DNA from: Voacanga thouarsii
Lineage: Eukaryota; Streptophyta; Magnoliopsida; Gentianales; Apocynaceae
Assembly: GCA_026120185.1 (NCBI GenBank)
Contig: JANUWF010001783.1
Location: 5,611,001 to 5,675,000 of the forward strand
Reading direction: 5' to 3'
Length of the DNA stretch: 64,000 nt
In this document: piece after piece, positions 35,676-49,500 of the stretch
Layout of the letters: the number at the start of each line of letters is the position of its first letter
How positions within the stretch are numbered: position 1 is the first letter of the stretch
The notes under the pieces: model-generated
Databases searched by the model: none
The model's input: the letters and a program-made list of their open reading frames with translations, nothing else
What the model was told of the DNA's origin: nothing
Program-made: the position numbers and the translations under genes

Positions 35676-37560
35676 ATTAGTATGGTACATTGAAGATTGA
35701 ATAAAAGAGGATGAACAAGAAGGTTGTTCTTGATTTACCTTGATGATATTCTTGATACCTTCAAGAAAAAGCTGATTTTGATCCGATAGAAAATTATTGT
35801 TTGTGCATTTTTATGTTATAAAGATCATAAATGAATACTAGGGATTAAGTAGGAGCAATCTGGAGTATTTGAGAGTGATTGGAGGTGTTTATGGTAGGTT
35901 TTTGCTTGAAGAAGTGTAGTGTGTGTTCTTGGAGAGAATTTGAGAGAAAAGCTGTGAAATTCTGGAAAAGCTGTTGGCCGAATGGTTTGGAGTAATTAGG
36001 AGTTTCGGTTTCCAGCTAGAAGGAGAGAGAATAATCTAATTTTGTTTGAAATTCAATTGGAGAAAATTGTGGAATTGTTTGAGGTAGGAGATTAGCTAAT
36101 GGTGTTTGATTAAGGGAGGTTTCTTTGCTCTTCAATGGAGCCGGCTAGACTAATTAGATTTAAGGTAAATAATGAAGGCTGTTCAGGTCTTATTGCTGGC
36201 CAAATTTCAGTCTTTAATGGCAGAGAAAATTCTGGTTTGGTTGCTTGGTACAAGAGTGTTTTCATGGAGCAAAATTCTGGAATTTTTTTGAAGTTCAAAA
36301 GAGTTTTGGATAGAGTAATCTTAGGAGGTTTTTGAGGTGTGATTATGGAGCCCAAGTACTCAAGGTAAGTGTGGAGGTTAATGGTGTTCAGTCCATGGCT
36401 GAACAAGGTCCAATTTGTAGAGGTTTGAAGGTGTTTTCCGGCCTAGGCTTTGAGAGACAAAGCTGGAAATTTTTCTGGTTTTAAAGTTGTTCAAGAGCTT
36501 CGAATGGCAAAGTTTTTGGTGCAGAATTTTTGCATTTCTTCAGCTCGATTTGCAGCTGGTTTTTCTGGGGTGTTTGAGGGTCTTTTAAGGGTGGTTTTCC
36601 AGCTTTCTTCTTGGAGAAAAACAGAGGGTGCTTTGGCTGAATTGATGACAAAAAACAGCATTAATTTCAGCTTAGAATGTAGTGAATTTTGCAGGAAATT
36701 TTTCTGGTTTTGTGCAGTTTGTGCAGTCCGAACTTTGCACAGAATTTTCAATCTTCAAGCTACATGAAATGTCCATTTTTCTAGCAGCAAATGAGTAAGA
36801 TTACTGCCCAAATTTTTTGAAAGCTGGACTGTCCAAAATTCTAGAAAATTTCTAGATTTTCTTCATTAAAACCATGAACAAGTTGAAGGTAGGAATGAAG
36901 GTTCTACCATGGTGATTTATTTCTCTTGGGAACCCATCCTAATTCTTCTCCCTAATTTTGGCAATCCCCTATCCCCAGGAGCTGATTTTCGAAATTCAAG
37001 GCTAAAGAATTATTACAAATTTTTTTGGAATTAAGAGAAGAGATTTAATGGATTTTGAATAATTTAGATTATGAAGATGTTAGGACAAAGCTAGAGGTAA
37101 TAAAAAGGACAAGAATTCCTCTAGAATTCTTTTTAGGACATGATTATATGATCAAGACATTATCTTCATGTCTCCCCTAAGACAATATTCCTATCTCTTA
37201 GGAATGTAAGAAAAACAAAAATTCAAACATAACTAAGATAATCATGAATAAAACCTAAGTTATGGGATTTAAACTAATGACTTTAGAGATTAATTCCAAA
37301 GCTCTAACTACTAAACCACAACAACTCTTGTTCTTATTTTCTCACCCAAATATTCTTCTTATCTAAACCTCAAGCCATCTTCCTATTTTGGCCTCAAGCA
37401 AAATTACCATTTTACCATTCCTACTCAATAAGCATAGCTAAGCCTTTTAACCTATAAACCATAATTCTAATGCACATAAAATCATTCAAAAATATATATT
37501 TTTATGCAGAATAATATGATATTCATCCGGACCCCCTTATCCTAAGGTTGGCTTTAGGTG
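35256..37560. other. Unclassified stretch, possibly LTR-derived, with a long GA repeat
   Basis: No supported gene. (GA)n of about 79 bp at 35596-35674. 36110-36780 has phrases such as 'ttttcatggagcaaaattctgg' that recall the Gypsy LTR at 20930-20970, but I could not align it. ORFs of 100 or so codons at 36110-36770 occur on both strands of the same DNA and look like chance. It interrupts copy B's 3' part on one side and the Copia pol on the other. Confidence 0.4.
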
Positions 37561-38526
37561 GGGTTTCATATTCAGGATAGCCTCAAGAGAATGCACTAAA
37601 TACACTTACTACTTTTTCCTATATAGACCCAATTTTTCAGCTAAAGGTCTTCAAAGATCATCAATAAGAGCCTTTTATCAATTCACACCAACAATAGTGT
37701 TGTTTCTACTCATTATTTTTCTCTCAACTTAAATTAAATTTTCAACATTCGCCTCAATCTTTCCTCTCAAAGATCTTTTTTTTTTTTTTTGTACAACTCA
37801 CATTTTTTTTCATCATAACTTAAACATAGCAAAATTTAAACTCATAACACAAAAGTTAACCAATAACTCTTCTCATATTCATCATATCTTATATATTTCA
37901 ACTAGATAAGACAAAAAACATTCAAACATCAAGGCATAAACAAGATTAATCAAAATTCTCAAGTCTTGACAAATATTTTTTCTAATAAACCAATTTTATC
38001 AAACTCCACCTAATGAATGAAAAAACTCATATCCAAGTAAGAAAAAGAATTATAACCTTGCTCAACAATGAAACCACTGAAATTTTTGAAAAAATTTATT
38101 ACAAACATAAAATATATTCACCAAAATCATATGGAAAAGCACTTCTTCAGCCTTTATTCTCCCCCCCCCCCCACACTTAAAATGGACATTGTCCTCAATG
38201 GCCAAAGATAGAATAATAGAAGTACATCCAAGAGGACCAAGATAAAGAAAGAAGAAGAACAAAGTGAAGAAAATACTTCCATTACATTATTGTGCCATTA
38301 GGTTTTAAGCCACCTCAAAGAAGGATCATTACAGGAGTACCTACTAAAAGAAAAGAAACAAAAGAAAGAAAACATAAATCTAGAAAAAAAAAAGATAAAC
38401 AAAACGAAAAAGAAGAGAAAAGACACCTACAAGCTAAAAGAAAAGAAAAGATACCTACAAGCTAGTAAAGATCATTAAAATTAAAAAAAAAAAGAAATAA
38501 CAGAGAATAAAATACAAAAAAGTGAG
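37561..38526 (-). other. 3' noncoding region of Athila-like copy B
   Basis: Reading the minus strand, CATTGAGGACAATGTCCATTTTAAGTGTGGGGG (about 38203-38171) is the same motif as at 11048 in copy A, here ending in a run of about 12 G (C at 38161-38172). It lies about 330 bases after the end of ORF2. The second motif and the 3' LTR seen in copy A are missing, so the element is truncated near 37560. Confidence 0.6.
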
Positions 38527-39691
38527 TCAAGAGTCATCCTCATCATCATCATGGTCATCATAGTCAGCTCTGCGACTGGAAGATACACCAGTAACGTATT
38601 GGATCAAAGTGGCTAGCTTTGGATCTTGGACACCCTGGCTATGTTAAATGTCGGCAACAGAATCGTGGAGCTGGAGGAGGATAGTCATCTGGCTCTCCAT
38701 TTGTGCCTCGATATCAGTAAGGGAACGAGAGCTAGTGGCACGAGGGGCTAGTCTAGTAGGTGGCGCCTTTCCTCCTCCTCATCAGGAGGAAGCTCCTCCC
38801 TTCTGGGGTACTATACCTTATATGGCCTCTTCCATCTTTTGGCCCTCTCATCATAGCGATACCCACACTGAACCAAAGTATGCTTTGTCACGAGGTCACA
38901 ATCAGTAGTGAGCTCACTCAACTCTCTATTTAGCCATACTCCAAAGTCTCTCAAAATACACATAATAACCAAAGGAAATTTGAGGGCTTTGGCTGTAATG
39001 TTAGAGGCCACAACCTCTCTCATGGCTCATGGCTCCTTATCTTATCTAGAATATAAAGGTTAAGTATCCTAGATTCATTAAAGCTAATAGCCTTGGAATA
39101 GACATTGAAAGTAAAGATATAGACTAGGGCAGGCCATTGAGCCTTAAGGTCATTTTTGGAGTAATATTGATATTGATCTATTTCCCCCTTTTTCCTCATA
39201 TGAAAACTATTCCTAACAACCCCTACATCCCAAGTAAGTTCAAAGATGGTCTTCTGGTTATTATGGTCCACAGCTATCCACGGTCCCTCATCCGAGATTC
39301 TTAAAATTCTAGCTAATCTAGCCCTATTAAACTCAATGGGAATCCCTTTGACCATAGTAGAGATGACTTGGAGAGTATTTTTCTTTTTGTCCTGCATGTT
39401 GGCATAAAATTCTCTCATGCGCACAAGACAATAAGGACTTTCCATCCTAATGATGGGCTCCCACCCCAGGCGCCTAAACATAGTAGAAAGCTATAGAGAA
39501 TTGTCTAAAGATGGCTTGTAGCACTTTTCTACTATAATCTTATTATGTTAGTGCCTGTCATACCAAATTTGGCACATCAGATTAGAAAATTAGGTAGGTT
39601 GGGTAGGTAGAGACTCGAAGGAAGGTGCAGAAGAAGATGCATCTCGAGCTCTCTTAGCCCTCGGTGTTAACCTTCTAGGTTGTCCAGACAT
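38527..39691 (-). pseudogene. ORF2 of copy B, plant retrotransposon 'putative transposon protein' type
   Basis: Starts MSGQPRRLTPRAKRARDASS at 39691. Three stops (TAA, TAA, TAG, all one C-to-T change from CAA or CAG) lie before 39481. From there 153 codons are open: FRRLGWEPIIRMESPYCLV, RMREFYANMQDKKKNTL and FNRARLARILRISDEGPW are typical of this domain. A frameshift near 39020 leads to VVASNITAKALKFPLVIMCI and LVQCGYRYDERAKRW. Later comes a coiled-coil-like LTDIEAQMESQMTILLQLHD and an acidic tail ending at 38527. In Athila-type elements this ORF sits where an env-like gene is sometimes annotated; no signal peptide or membrane span is visible, and function is unknown. Confidence 0.72.
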
Positions 39692-40833
39692 GATGGGAGG
39701 ATGAAGAAAGATGACAAAAATGGAAAAGTAGGAGGCTTTTAAGTCACTTTTTACAACAAATGTTCAACTCTCAACTGTCTCACAACTACAACACCATACA
39801 ACACCACCACCACTCAACACAAAACACCTCGAGATATTCAGTAAACACAACTCAACACCTTCCAATAAACCTGCAATAAAATAAGAATATGCCAATCCAA
39901 ACATCTTATCAATCAATTTGATCATATACACAATGTTCAATATTGCTCAAGGAAACCATATTCAGCCTAGAATCACAATGCTCAATCAACCATACTATTT
40001 AAATCATAATGCAAAGCTTATCAACATAAGGCTAAGTGAAACATTGAACAAGTATCCTTTATCCTAAAAGTTAATCATAAAGCATGCATGCTCAATTACT
40101 TCCAAAAGATGTAAACTATCAATGGCATTAATCATAAGGCAGTATCCATGATATTCCCATGCCAATGCAAGCTCAAAGAAAGCAATCTTAACAATCAAAT
40201 TCTTCACTACAAAATATTCAAGAATTTTCGCCCAAAAATGCATAGAAAATTACCCAAAATTCATAAGAAAAAATTTAACCATAGAAAGTATAGAAAATTC
40301 ATACCCTAATGTTCTCCAATGCATAGGCAATGATTCTATGCAAAGATTTTGAAGAAATCGTACTTCTAATGGGAGGATTGAAAAATGGATTTTGGGTGAA
40401 AAAGTTGGATTTTTCCTTGTTTTAATCTAAATTTCAAGAACAAAGTGGAGATTTTGTGTTTTAGAAGTGTTTTGGAGGTATGGAAATTGATTCGGCAGTG
40501 TTTTGAAGATGAACCTGGCGATGGGTTAAGAGAAAATTGGAGAAGAGTGAAAGTTTTTTAACAGAAAATGGCCAAGAAGGTCGTTTTGAGTGTGGCTGCC
40601 GAATGGGCCTGGCGTCAGGCCTGTTTTCCCCACGCTTTTCTATTAAGCTGTGTTGACTCGACGCCTAGTCAACTCTAGCCGAAAAATCTTTTTTTTTTTT
40701 CAGCAATGCATTTTAATGAAAATAAAGACAAAGGAACATGAAATCATATAAAGCATGTAAACTAATGGCTAAATAAATGAAAACAGATGAGAATTAAAAA
40801 GATTGTTCAACAAAAACTAAAGCAGTTCAGAAA
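39692..40833 (-). other. Noncoding spacer between gag and ORF2 of copy B
   Basis: About 1.1 kb with no pol. Reading the minus strand from gag it starts AT-rich. It then has a GC-rich patch (40600-40680) with GGCGTCGAGTC and CCTGACGCCAGG, then leader-like sequence into ORF2. The patch shares its words with the LTR of the same copy at 53920-54125 (CTCGACGCC, CCTGGCGCCAGG). Confidence 0.55.
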
Positions 40834-42213
40834 TCAGTATTTCCCACGGTGTTGGTCCCGTGGGTTGGTCTCCGTGTGTGTTCCCAATTGATGATCATCA
40901 AGGAGTTTGGCTAATTGTCCAATTTGACCCTCCAAGTTGCACATGGACGCCTCCAAGTTTCTCATGGTCATATCAATTCCTTGGAACTGTGTTTCCGTTC
41001 CACTTACCAGTTTGGTGACTATTTCCTCCAAGGATGGTTTAGTTGGTGGGGCGTTGTATGATAGAGGTGGTTGAGTCCTTTGCATCTTGAAATTCGTAGA
41101 AGCTTGCCGAGGTTGGTTTTGGTTATTCCAAGAAAAGTTAGGGTGATTCCTCTAACCTGGGTTGTAAATATTGCTGTAAAGATTATTACCTTGCCGACCA
41201 TTATCTACAAAAGCCGCTTGGTCCAATGCTTCTTACGAAGACCCCATACTTTGGCACTCATGGTTTGGATATCCTTCCCTACAAAAATTACAAGTCACAC
41301 TCATTACCTGCCCTTGGGAAGGAGGCATTACCAATTGATCCATTTTCTACGTGAATGCTTCCACCTTTACCTCTAAGGCAGCCATTGCATCCATCTTATG
41401 CACTCCATGTACACGAGCTCTAGATCATGAACTCCCCTAGGCATAATTATTTGTAGCCAAATTTTCAATTAGGTTAAAGACCTCTTCTTGGGTTTTGGAA
41501 TTTATGGAGCCTCCTGCAGATGTATCCACTAATTGCCTTGTAGCGAAACTCACCCTACTATGAAAAATCTGCATTTGTATCCCCAAATCGAACCTATGGT
41601 GAGGACACTTTTTCAGCATCTCTTTGAACCTCTCCCAACTCTCATAAAGGTTTTCAGCCTCTAATTGTTGGAAAGTAAAAATGTTAGTCCTAAGTTTAGA
41701 AGTTCTAGTTGGGGGGAAATATTTAGCTAGGAATTTTTCAACTAGCACGTTCCAAGTAGTAATGGATTCGGTGGGCGAAGATTTTAGCCATGATTTCACT
41801 CGATCTCTCAAGGAAAAAGGGAAGAGTCTTAGCTTAATGGCATCATCAGAAACACCATTCATCTTAAATGTGTCACATATCTCTAGAAATCTCGCAAGGT
41901 GGGCATTGGGATCTTCCTCGGGTAACCCATCAAATTGGACTAGATGAATCACATTGGGTTTTATGTTAAAATTATTAGCCTCTATCCTAGGCCGTGTGAT
42001 ACTAGAGCCTGTACCTGAGATTGCTAATTTTACAAAGTCATGCATCACCTGCCTGTTAGCTTCGTCGTTGCCACTATTGTTGGGCTGATTTACCTCTATT
42101 GCTTTCCTTACCTTTTCACTTATAACCTTTATGACCTTAGTGAGAGTTCTCTCGACTTTTGGATCAAGGTCGACTATCTTAGCTTTGGATCGTCTTGTTA
42201 TAAACTAATAGCA
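40834..42213 (-). pseudogene. Athila-like gag, copy B
   Basis: An open frame from about 42213 (AKIVDLDPKVERTLTKVIKV, no upstream ATG; first Met at 42048) runs to 41437. It contains NPNAHLARF-like LPEEDPNAHLARFLEICDTF, LRLFPFSLRDRVKSWLKS and FLAKYFPPTRTSKLR, then CPHHRFDLGIQMQIFHSRV, the retrotransposon gag core. After a TAG the frame continues: zinc knuckle CNFCREGYPNHEC near 41290 (one His replaced by Tyr), YSNIYNPG and HPNFSWNNQ. It ends MRNLEASMCNLEGQIGQLAK to 40834. Four stops in total, so nearly intact. A good reference for copies A and C. Confidence 0.88.
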
Positions 42214-42433
42214 AGGTCTACATAAGATAGAAAAGTTTTAAGATTATTGAATTTACAAGTTAAATAGTTAGGGTACGTTTACAAATTAAGTTACAAAGAA
42301 TTGCAACATACAGAGACATTAAAGTACAAGAAAACAAAATACAACACCTAGTCATACAAGGAACATATATACATATTTACATATAAACATATTAACATGG
42401 TTAAATCAACAAAATCCAAGCCTTCATGATATT

Positions 42434-42455
42434 GTTCCCAGATAACAGTGCCAAA
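42434..42455 (-). other. Primer binding site of copy B
   Basis: On the minus strand TTTGGCACTGTTATCTGGGA matches, with transitions, the TTTGGCGCCGTTGCCGGGGA motif typical of Athila/Tat elements (often given as tRNA-Asp type). It lies just inside the LTR end at 42460. Confidence 0.78.
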
Positions 42456-43599
42456 AACTTGATGTATAAATTTTGGGTATATAAAGTCATCAATTTTAAA
42501 TCCATCCCTTAATCAAGTTTTAATTAAAAAATTAATCCCAAAATACACATATGAGAAAGTAAACTCATCGCAAGTATAGTACAGGGAATTAACGAGAATC
42601 TATCCTCAAAGGAACAAATACACACTAATCACTTTTCTGTTATTATTTAACCGACCCAAACAAAGTAAGAAAAGAATAAAAAGAAAAACTAAAGAAACAT
42701 ATACAACTCAAGGATGTAGGTTTATGCAATTTAGACAATTACCCTAGAAAACATGACAATGAACTAATTAGCAATTCTCTCTACTAATTATCATCATGGC
42801 ATCATGAAGGAATATAAAGTAAAACTCAATCATCTCACAAGTCATGATTCTACTGAGGTAAATCCCACATCATGTCCCAATCCATGGAATCCTATATTTT
42901 GATTATATTAATAGATTTGCCAACCAAGCTAATCCTAACCAAAACATGCATTAGGCTTAATTTATTATAAACATGAAATTAGCTGATAACCCTTTGCTCG
43001 AGGTGAAATAAACTAATCTTTGATCACTTAGTCCTATAACCTTAACTTTGTCGCTCAAGTCCATTAAGATTAGAAAAATACGAAATCAATGCAATGAAAC
43101 TCCTAACATCATCATTTCGAGTCAATTAGAAGAACTCGCATCAATAACCAATGAAATCAAGTAAACAAATACCAAAGATGACAGAGAATTGATCAAATAA
43201 CTAAATTAAAACAAAATCATGAATCCTAAAATAATGTGAAATTACAATAAAAACATTGAATACATCATTGCTAAAGAAAAAGAAGATAAAGAGAAAAGAA
43301 AGCACTCATAGGCAAGCCTCTTTCTTCTTCCTTGAAGACTCCCTTTGAACAATCCTCCTTGACTTAGGTGAACACCTTCTTCAATGAGAAAATCAGAATT
43401 TTTTTCTCTTTAATTCATCTCTTTTAGTTATATATCCAACCCTTGTGTTCTCTTGTGCTTTTATAGGCCTCTTGGATGCCTATTTTGTGGCTGAGGAAGT
43501 CTTAGCCGAGTAGGAATAGGAAAATACCAAAATCCTTAGATAAGCCCTAATTTCGCAATCAGTGATGAATTTTGAAAAAGAAAAATGTGAATCTGCCAT

Positions 43600-46500
43600 G
43601 AATTTGCCACGGATTATGTTAGTCCGTGTCAAATCCCTAGAAAATTACGAGGGATTTGCCACGGATTTATTTTTTCCTTTTTTATTCTAATTTTTATTAT
43701 ATTTATTTTGATTAAAATGGTCAAATGTTTTATAAACATTTCATTTTTTTTTATCTATAGCTTATTTATTCTTGAAAAATAATTGATACAAATTTAAAAT
43801 AGAATGTAATATTTTTGCATGTAGAAATATATGTGTGTATTAAAATAAAAAATTTTAAAGATATGATATTTATTTTTTTTACAACAAAAGCCATTGGAAA
43901 ATATCAGTGCAATTAACTATATTACCATTCAGAATATACAAAAAATATGTTAAGTAAAATAGTGATATAAAGAATAAGAAAATTTCATTAATTATTTTTT
44001 GTGGCAAATAGCCACGAATTTCCCACGGATTGTGTTAGTCCGTGGCAAATCCCTAGCAAATTGCAAGGGATTTGACACGGATTTATTTTTCCTTTTTTAT
44101 TCATATTTTTATTCCAGACATTTTGATTAAAATGGTCAAATGTTTTATAAACATTTTATTTTTTTTATCTATGACTTATTTATTCTTGAAAAAGAATTGA
44201 TACAAATTTAAAATAGAATGTAATATTGTTGTGTGTAGAAATATATGTGTGTATTAAAATAAAAAATTTAAATGATACGATATATATATATATATTTTTT
44301 TTTACAACAAAAGCCATTGGAAATATCAGTGCAATTAATTATATTACCATTTAGAATATACAAAAAAATATGTTAGGTAAAATAGTGATAAAAAGAATAA
44401 AAAATTTTCATTAATTATTTTCCGTGGCAAATCTGTGGCAAATTGCCACAAATTTGCCACGGATTATGTTATTCCGTGGCAAATCCCGAGCAAATTGCGA
44501 GGGATTTGCCAAGGATTTATTTTTTCCTTTTTAATTCTAATTTTTATTATAATTATTTTGATTAAAATGCTCAAATATTTTATAAACATTTTGCTTCTTT
44601 ATCTCTAACTTATTTATTCATGAAAAATAATTGATGTGAATTTAAAATATAATATAATATTTTTGTATGTAGAAATATATGTGTGTATTAAAATAAAAAA
44701 ATTTAAAGATATGATATAATTTTTTAAAGAAAATTTCATTAATTATTTTCCGTGGCAAATTTGTGGCAAATTGCTACGAATTGTGTTAGTCCGTGGCAAA
44801 TCCCTAGAAAATTGCGAGGGATTTGACATGGATTTATTTTTTCCTTTTTTATTCATATTTTTATTATATTTATTTTTATTCCAGAGATTTTGATTAAAAT
44901 GGTCATATGTTTTACAAACATTTTTTTTTTATCTCTGACTTATTTATTCTTGAAAAAGAATTGATACGAATTTAAAATAGAATGTAATATTTTTGTGTGT
45001 AGAAATATATGTAAAAAAAATTTAATGATATGATATAATTTTTTTTTTTTGGACAACAAAAGCCATTGGAAATATCAGTGCAATTAACTACATTAACATT
45101 TAGAATATACAAAAAATATGTTAGGTAAAATAGTGATAAAAAGAATAAGAAAATTTCATTAATTATTTTCCATGGCAAATATGTGGCAAATTGCCATGGA
45201 TTATGTTAATCCGTGGCAAATCCATAGCAAATTGCGAGGGATTCGCCAAGGATTTATTTTTCATTTTTTCTTCTAATTCTTATTATAATTATTTTGATTA
45301 AAATGGTCAAATATGTTATAAACATGATGTTTCTTTATCTCTAACTTATTTATTCTCGAAAAAGAAATTATACGAATTTAAAATAGAATGTAATATTTTT
45401 GTGTGTAGAAATATGTCTGTATTAAAATAAAAAATTTTAGTTATATGATATAATTTTTTTTTACAACAAAAGCCATAGGAAATATCAGTGCAATTAACTA
45501 TATTACCATTTAGAAATTACAAAAAATATGTTAGGTAAAATAGTGATTAAAAGAATAAGAAAATTTCATTAAATATTTTCCGTGGCAAATTGCCACGGAT
45601 TTGCAACGGATTATGTTAGTTCGTGGCAAATCCATAGCAAATTGCGAGGGATTTGCCAAGGATTTATTTTTCCTTTTTTATTCATATTTCTATTATATTT
45701 ATTTTTTTTCCAGACAATTTGATTAATATGGTCAAATGTTTTATAAACATTTTGTTTTTTTTATCTCTGACTTAATTATTCTTGAAAAAGAATTGATACT
45801 AATTTAAAATAGAATGTAATATTTTTGTGTGTATAAATATATGCGTGTAATAAAATAAAAAATTTTAGTGATATGATATAATTTTATTTTTGACAACAAA
45901 AGCCTTTAGAAATATCAATGCCATTAACTATATTACCATTTTGAATATACAAAAAATATGTTAGGTAAAATAGTTACAAAAAGCATAAGAAAATTTCATT
46001 ATTTTTTTCCGTGTCAAATTTGTGGCAAATTGCCACAGATTTGCCATGGATTATCTTTGTCCGTGGCAAATCCCGAGAAAATTGCGAGGGTTTTGTCACG
46101 GATTTATTTTTTTTATTTTTTCTAATTTTTATTATATTTATTTTGACTGAAATGGTTAAATATTTTATAAACATTTTATTTTTTAATCGCTAACTTATTT
46201 ATTCATGAAAAATAATTGATATGAATTTAAAATAGAATGTGATATTTTTGTGTGTAGAAATATGTGTGTGTTAAAATAAAAAATTTTAATGATGTGATAT
46301 AATTTTTTTTTTTTTACAACAAAAGCCATTGGAAATATCAGTGCAACTAACTATATTACCATTCAGAATATACAAAATATGTTTTAGGTAAAATAGTGAT
46401 AAAAATAATAAAAAAATTTAAATAATAATTTTTCGTGGAAAAATCCATGACAATTTGCCACGGATTATGTTTGTCCTTCGCAAATCTATAGCAAATTGTG

Positions 46501-49500
46501 AGGGATTTGCCACGGATTTTTTTTTCCTTTTTTATTGAAATTTTTTTTATAATTATTTTGATTAAATTGATAAAATATTTTATAAACATTCTGTTTCTTT
46601 GGCTCTAACTTATTTATTCCTGAAAAAGAATTTATACAATTTTAAAATAGAATGTAATATTTTTGGGTGTAGAAATATGTGTGTATTAAAAAAAATTTAA
46701 TGATTTGATATTATTATTTTTTTTTACAACAAAAGCCATTGGAAATATCAGTGATATAAACTATATTACCATTTAGAATATTCAAAAAGTTTGTTAGGTA
46801 AAATTGTGATAAAAACAATAATAAAATTTCATTAAATATTTTCAGTGGCAAGTCTGTGGCAAATTGCCAAGGATTTTCAACGCATTATGTTAGTCCGTGG
46901 CAAATCCCTATCAAATTGTGAGGGAATTGACACGGATTTATTTTTTTTATTTGTATTCTAATTTTTGGTATATTTATTTTGATTAAAATGGTCAAATGTT
47001 TTATAAACAATTTATTTTTTTATCTCTAACATATTTAATCTTGAAAAAGTATTGATACGAGTTTAAAATAGAATGTAAAATTTTTGTGTATAGAAATATA
47101 TGTACGAAAAAAAAATTTATAGATATGATATAATTTTTTTTTCACAGCAAAAGCTATTGGAAATATCAGTGCAATTAACTATATTACCATTTAGAGTATA
47201 CAAAAAAATATGTTAGGCAAAATATTGATAAAAATAATAAGAAAATTTCAATAATTTTTTTCGGTGGTAAATCCGTGGCAATTTGCCACAGATTATGTTA
47301 GTCATTGGCAAATCTGCAGCAAAATACGAGGGATTTTCCACGGTTTTATTTTTTTATTTTTATTATAATTATTTTGATAAAAATAGTCAAATATTTTATA
47401 AACATTCTGTTTCTTTATCTCTAAATTATTTATTCTTGAAAAAAAGTTTTTACGAATTTAAAATAGAATGTATTATTTTTGTATGTAGAAATATGTGTGT
47501 ATTAAAATAAAATTTTTTTAATGATATGTTATATATATATATATATATATATTTACAACAAAAGCCATTGGAAATATTAGTGCATTTAACTATATTACAA
47601 TTAGAATATACAAAAAATATTTTTGGTAAAATAGTGATAAAAAAATAAGAAAATTTCATTAATTATTTTCATTGGTAATCCCATGGCAAATTGCCATGGA
47701 TTTGCAACAGATTATGTTAGTCCGTGGCAAATCCATAGCAAATTGCGAGGGATTTGCCACGGATTTATTTTTTCTTTTTTTAATCTAATTTTTATTATAA
47801 TTATTTTGACTAAAATGGTCAAATATTTTATAAACATTTTGTTTTTTTATCTCTAACTTATTTATTCTTGAAAAAGAATTGATACAAATTTAAAAAAGAT
47901 TGTAATATTTTTTTGTGTTGAAATATATGTGTGCATTAAAATAAAAAAATTTAAAGATATGATATAATTTTTTTTGTTGACAACAAAAGCCATTGGAAAT
48001 ATTAGTGCAATTAACTATATTACCATTTAAAATTTACAAAAAATATGTTAGGTTAAATAGTGATTAAAAGAATAAGAAAATTTCATTAATTATTTTCCTT
48101 GGCAAATCTGTGGCAAATTGCCACGGATTGTGTTAGTTTGCAGCAAATCCCTAGCAAATTGCGAGGGATTTGACACAGATTTATTTTTCCATTTTTATTC
48201 TTTTTAATTATATTTATTTTTTGTCCACACATTTTGATGAAAATGATCAAATGTTTTATAAACATTTTGTTTTTTTATCTCTTACTAATTTATTCTTGAG
48301 AAAGAAATGACACAAATTTAAAATTGAATTGTCGAAATCTATGTGTGTGTTAAAAAATTTTTTTAATGACATGATATAATTTTTTTTTCTGACAAGAAAA
48401 GCCATTGGAAATATCAGTGCAATTAACTATATTACCATTTAGAATACAAAAAAAATATGTTAGTTAAAATAGTGACAAAAAAATAAGAAATGTTCATTAA
48501 TTATTTTCCGTTACAAATCTGTGGCAAATTGCAACGGATCAAACACAGATTTGCCACGGATTATGTTAGTCCGTTGCAAATCCCTGACAAATTGCTAGGG
48601 ATTGGCCAAGGATAAATTTTTTCCTGTTTTATTCTAATTTTTATTATAATTTTTTTGATTAAAATGGCCAAATATTTTATAAACATTCTATTTCTTTATC
48701 TCTAACTTATTTATTCTTGAAAAAGAATTTATACGAATTTAAAATAGAATAAATCTTTTTATGTGTTGAAATTTATGTGTATTAAAATAAAAAATTTTAA
48801 TGATATGATATAATTTTTTTTTGACAACAAATGCCCTTGGAAATATCAGTGCAATTAACTATATTACCCTTTAGAAATTACAAAAAATATGTTAAAGGAG
48901 TGATAAAAAGAATAAGAAAATTTCAATAATTATTTTCCGTGGTAAGTCCGTGGCAAATTACCCCAGATTTGCAACGGATTATGTTAGTTCGTGGCAAATC
49001 CATAGCAAATTGCCAGGGCTTTGCCACGGATTTTCCCCCCTTTATTAATCTAATTTTTATTATATTTATTTTGACTAAAATGGTCAAATGTTTTATAAAC
49101 ATTTTTTTTATCTCTAATTTATTTATTCATGAAAAATTATTGATACGAATTTAAAAAAGATTGTAATATTTTAGTGTGTAGAAATATATGTGTGTATTAA
49201 AATAAAAAAAATTAAAGATATGATATAATTTTTTTTTATTGACAACAAATGCCATTGGAAATATTAGTGCAATTAACTATATTACCATTTAGAAATACAA
49301 AAAATATATTAGTTTAAATAGTGAGAAAAAGAATAAGAAAATTTCATTAATTATTTTCTGTGGCAAATTGCCTCGCCCTCGCAAATTATGAGGGATTTGA
49401 CATAGATTTATTTTTCCATTTTTATTCATTTTTTGTTATATTTATTTTAGTCCAGACATTTTGATTAAAATGATCAAATGTTTTATAAACATTTTGTTTT

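Noticed and set aside
36450..36767. 105-codon ORF, with an overlapping 86-codon ORF on the other strand
   Set aside because: No recognisable domain, both strands open, in an unclassified stretch that looks LTR-like.
38161..38172. Poly-C run as a telomere-like or G-quadruplex feature
   Set aside because: On the minus strand it is the G run at the end of the Athila-type polypurine motif, also seen (shorter) at 11078 in copy A.
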